In this document: positions 61,620 to 64,000 of the stretch, one piece after another | Layout of the letters: each line of letters starts with the position of its first letter | How positions within the stretch are numbered: position 1 is the stretch's first letter | Origin: Seribacter sulfatis | GTDB lineage: Bacteria > Verrucomicrobiota > Verrucomicrobiia > Opitutales > Seribacteraceae | Assembly: GCF_964187635.1 (NCBI RefSeq) | Contig: NZ_CAXLMO010000038.1 | Location: forward strand, 12,135 to 76,134 | Direction: 5' to 3' | Length of the DNA: 64,000 nucleotides | The notes under the pieces: generated by a model | What the model was told of the DNA's origin: nothing | What the model saw: only the letters and a program-made list of their open reading frames with translations | Database searches by the model: none | Made by a program: the position numbers and the translations under genes

Positions 61620-62150
61620 ATGGTTCAACTTGCACAAAAGCCTCACTCGAATCTAGCCTTTACATGGGAAGATTTACTCACTTTACTTAGAGATGAATTG
61701 CAGGAATACGGTGGCTTGGTGGGTCTACTGAGTGCACAACAGCAGAGTATTCTTGATCGTCGTACGGAAAGTTTAATGGAAATCAATCAGTCGGTTCAAA
61801 CCCAGATGGAGGCAAGTCAGATTCTTCAAAAAAGAAGGCAGGGGTTTGTTGTATCTCTTGCCAATTCCCTAGGTGAACCCAGTGATTCAACTCTAAATCA
61901 ATTAGTAGAACATTTTCCAGTTGTCACACAACCCATGTTTCAAAGTATTATTGAAGAAATTAATAAACTAATTTCTCAAATTAGGCATAGAATTACCCAG
62001 AATCAAAAAATTCTTGCTCGTCTTTCTGAAGTTACTGATCAGTTACTCTCCGTAACTGATCCGAAATCTCATTCTAAAACCTATAACCGTACTGGGGATG
62101 TAAGGAGATTATCTTCTACCAATCGCTCCTCTCTGAACGAGTCTGCTTAA
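61620..62150 (+). CDS. flgN: Flagellar export chaperone FlgN
   Basis: 176 residues, mostly helical. The N-terminal segment (WEDLLTLLRDELQEYGGLVGLL; key LLTLLRDELQEYGGL) and central helices match FlgN, the chaperone for FlgK and FlgL. It lies immediately before flgK, its usual client. Confidence 0.8.
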   Translation: MVQLAQKPHSNLAFTWEDLLTLLRDELQEYGGLVGLLSAQQQSILDRRTESLMEINQSVQTQMEASQILQKRRQGFVVSLANSLGEPSDSTLNQLVEHFPVVTQPMFQSIIEEINKLISQIRHRITQNQKILARLSEVTDQLLSVTDPKSHSKTYNRTGDVRRLSSTNRSSLNESA

Positions 62151-62163
62151 CAAATAGAATATT

Positions 62164-64000
62164 GTGGGATTACTTGGAGAAATAAGCAAAAGTTCAGAAG
62201 CCCTTCGTTATCATGCAAGAACGGCGGAAGTTGCTGGGCAAAATTTAGCTCATGTTAATGATGAAAATTATGCGCGACAACGGGTCTTGGCCCGTGAAGG
62301 AGTCATGCATACTTCATTTGGCGGATTGCTTTCATCCGGATTGGAGACAGGAGGAGTAGATCACGCCAGAAATGAAATACTAGACGCCCGGGTTATCAAC
62401 GAAAAAGGGGACTCCGAATCACTTGCCGCACAGCAGGAAATTTTACAATTATTACAGGCGGCTTTGGGAGAGAAAATTAACCGGCAAGGTGTAAATGTTG
62501 GACTTGATGATTTGCATGATAGCGATTTAGCCCCAGGCAGTTTAACCCGTGCCTTAAATGATTTCTTTAACACATTTCAAGAACTTTCAGCGTCTCCTTA
62601 TGAACCAACAATCAAACAGGAATTATATCATAAGATTGAAACATTAACAAAGCGTTTTAATGAGGCTGGACAGAGTTTAGAGCAAATTGAAGAGGATGTT
62701 TCTGAGATAATCAAAAGGTCGACTGAAAAAATCAATATCTTACTAGGGCAGATACACGAGGCAAACACTCAGGTTCGGCGTTTTGAGCTTCTTGATCAGG
62801 GAAAAGCTGTTTCCTACAGAGACCAAAGGCAAAAGTTATTTGAGGAATTGGGTAGTTACATTAATTTTACACAAGAAGATGATGTTTCTGCAACTACTGG
62901 TAAAACCTCTGGCTTTGTAAATCTTTTCATCGAAGGAAAAAATGATGAAAAGATAAATATTTTAGATTCTCAAGGGGCAAAGTCCCTCACTAATCAATGG
63001 GGGCAAGAGTTCACGATCGCTGGTCCTCAGGATGTTGCCGGTACCGCAGCTGTTGTCCGTGCCAAAATTGATTCCAATGGACAGTTAGGCAGACTAGAGG
63101 TTTTAAAGGGTGGATCCAAGTACAACGATTCTGACGGTCCTTTCTTAGTTAGTCTGTTGCCTCCGAAGCCAAACGAACCTCTTGTTGTACAAGAAAAAGC
63201 CGATCTAGTTAATCAGGAGCAAAATGCTGCAGCAAACGAACAGGTTGCCGCGGTTCAAATGGCAAATCAAGCAGTTGACGCGGGGAATGAGATTGCAGCT
63301 CAGGCGGGGGGCGATATTGCGAGTACTGTACCGGTTGATCCATCTTCTTCTGCCCGAAAGATTGGAGAAGTTTTTTATGAAGGGGAGAGCTATTATCAGG
63401 CTTTAGTCGATACACAAAAGGGAGATCTTTTGACAGACGAATCGAGGTTTTTAGCTATTTCAAATCCTCCAAATGGGATTGTAATTGAGACCAAGAGAAC
63501 TTTTTCTGACATTGATTTCATTCCTAAGGGCAAGCAGATTTATTATGAGGGCAAAGTCTACCAAGCAACTACTGGGGTTGGTCCAGTATCGAATGAAGTA
63601 GGTGTGGTCGACCCGGTATCTAATGCTACTCTCAGTTCAAGGAACTATTCTAATGGTGAAGTGTTCCTCTTCGAGAATAATTATTACCAAGCAACCAAAA
63701 CAGTTCCTAGAGCTACTGAGATATCCTCGTTAGTCACCACTGCGGGTACTGTTGATCAATCCGGCATCGTTACGCTTGGAGCGACGCTGCCCAATAAATC
63801 TGAAGAATTAAATATGTCATGGCCCGATGGCAATGACCTAACCGCAGGTTCAGTTATTTCATTTGTGGACCCGAATGCACCTTCTGGTACGGGTGGAGAT
63901 TTTTACATGGCAGTTTCAAATGTATCAGCCGCAACAACTGAACTACCACATTCCTCCGCTAACTTTATCAAAATTAGTTCGTTTGTTGATGATACTGTAT
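62164..64000 (+). CDS. flgK: Flagellar hook-associated protein FlgK, 3' truncated by window edge
   Basis: First hook-filament junction protein. Open from a GTG at 62164 to the window end (about 612 codons, still open). The N-terminus (GLLGEISKSSEALRYHARTA, then AGQNLAHVNDENYARQRV) is the FlgK D0/D1 pattern. From about residue 400, three copies of a short motif appear: GEVFYEGESYYQA (~401), GKQIYYEGKVYQA (~456) and GEVFLFENNYYQA (~498), similar to CBM5/12 carbohydrate-binding modules (YxxG-V-YxGxxYxA). These make FlgK longer than usual. Confidence 0.88.
   Translation, partial: MGLLGEISKSSEALRYHARTAEVAGQNLAHVNDENYARQRVLAREGVMHTSFGGLLSSGLETGGVDHARNEILDARVINEKGDSESLAAQQEILQLLQAALGEKINRQGVNVGLDDLHDSDLAPGSLTRALNDFFNTFQELSASPYEPTIKQELYHKIETLTKRFNEAGQSLEQIEEDVSEIIKRSTEKINILLGQIHEANTQVRRFELLDQGKAVSYRDQRQKLFEELGSYINFTQEDDVSATTGKTSGFVNLFIEGKNDEKINILDSQGAKSLTNQWGQEFTIAGPQDVAGTAAVVRAKIDSNGQLGRLEVLKGGSKYNDSDGPFLVSLLPPKPNEPLVVQEKADLVNQEQNAAANEQVAAVQMANQAVDAGNEIAAQAGGDIASTVPVDPSSSARKIGEVFYEGESYYQALVDTQKGDLLTDESRFLAISNPPNGIVIETKRTFSDIDFIPKGKQIYYEGKVYQATTGVGPVSNEVGVVDPVSNATLSSRNYSNGEVFLFENNYYQATKTVPRATEISSLVTTAGTVDQSGIVTLGATLPNKSEELNMSWPDGNDLTAGSVISFVDPNAPSGTGGDFYMAVSNVSAATTELPHSSANFIKISSFVDDTV

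Noticed and set aside
1..64000. CRISPR arrays, insertion sequences, prophage or integrative element boundaries.
   Set aside because: I found no regularly spaced direct repeats, transposase or integrase motifs, or tRNA-associated direct repeats; the only clear large repeat is the duplicated leader/small-protein unit.

Overview
The window looks like a chromosomal segment of a diderm, flagellated bacterium, most likely a marine member of the Verrucomicrobiota (Opitutae/Puniceicoccales-like). This is an inference from four things: the general protein flavour, two YwqK/MORN-type lipoproteins, a giant secreted cadherin-like protein ending in a tryptophan-rich domain of a kind I associate with that group, and complete P- and L-ring genes, which imply an outer membrane. 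The DNA is moderately AT-rich. Many genes overlap by 1-14 bases, and TTG or GTG starts are common. I saw no tRNA, rRNA, CRISPR array, transposase, integrase or phage gene, and no stretch over 300 bases lacks a gene.

Layout. 1-12.7 kb is housekeeping: the end of pgk, then tpiA; a minus-strand group (SDR oxidoreductase, exported peroxiredoxin, YhbY, cytosolic peroxiredoxin); then a plus-strand run of aldo/keto reductase, panB (with an unusual basic N-terminal extension), gpsA, queH, cysE, an adenylate-kinase-like fusion, an M29 aminopeptidase, an adenosine-deaminase-family enzyme and a RluD-type pseudouridine synthase. 12.7-19 kb is accessory: a LOG-family protein, a tandem pair of paralogous small acidic proteins each behind a near-identical structured leader, sixA, a lipoprotein, an unknown protein, a secreted SNase-like protein, an M29-like protein and a secreted Arg/Pro-rich basic protein. 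19.06-28.93 kb is one giant secreted protein of 3,288 codons. 29-35.8 kb holds dxs-xseB, an M48 protease, a VanZ-like protein, a FmdB-like protein, a second lipoprotein and a PAS histidine kinase.

36-64 kb is one co-directional flagellar locus: flgB flgC fliE fliF fliG fliH fliI fliJ, a MotE-like gene, a fliK-like gene, flgD flgE fliL fliM fliN fliO fliP fliQ fliR flhB flhA flhF, a small membrane protein, fliA motA motB, a small unknown, then flgF flgG flgA flgH flgI flgJ flgN and the start of flgK. It encodes rod, hook, MS/C-rings, export gate, stator, P/L-rings and sigma-28. Two GG-N10-GC (sigma-54, -24/-12) promoters sit before flgB and flgF. Both place the predicted transcript start within about 3 bases of the start codon, so nearly leaderless mRNAs are expected. 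The neighbouring PAS kinase is a plausible input to that control.

Most interesting signals: (1) the duplicated leader RNA plus small-protein pair at 13.6-14.5 kb, where the leader is far better conserved than the coding region and carries an orphan Shine-Dalgarno; (2) the sigma-54/leaderless flagellar promoters; (3) a FlhF whose GTPase motifs are degenerate, with flhG replaced by a two-helix membrane protein; (4) local enrichment of N-x-S/T sequons in the N-terminal part of the giant protein; (5) FlgK with carbohydrate-binding-like repeats, FlgH without a lipobox and FliM without the usual CheY-docking peptide.
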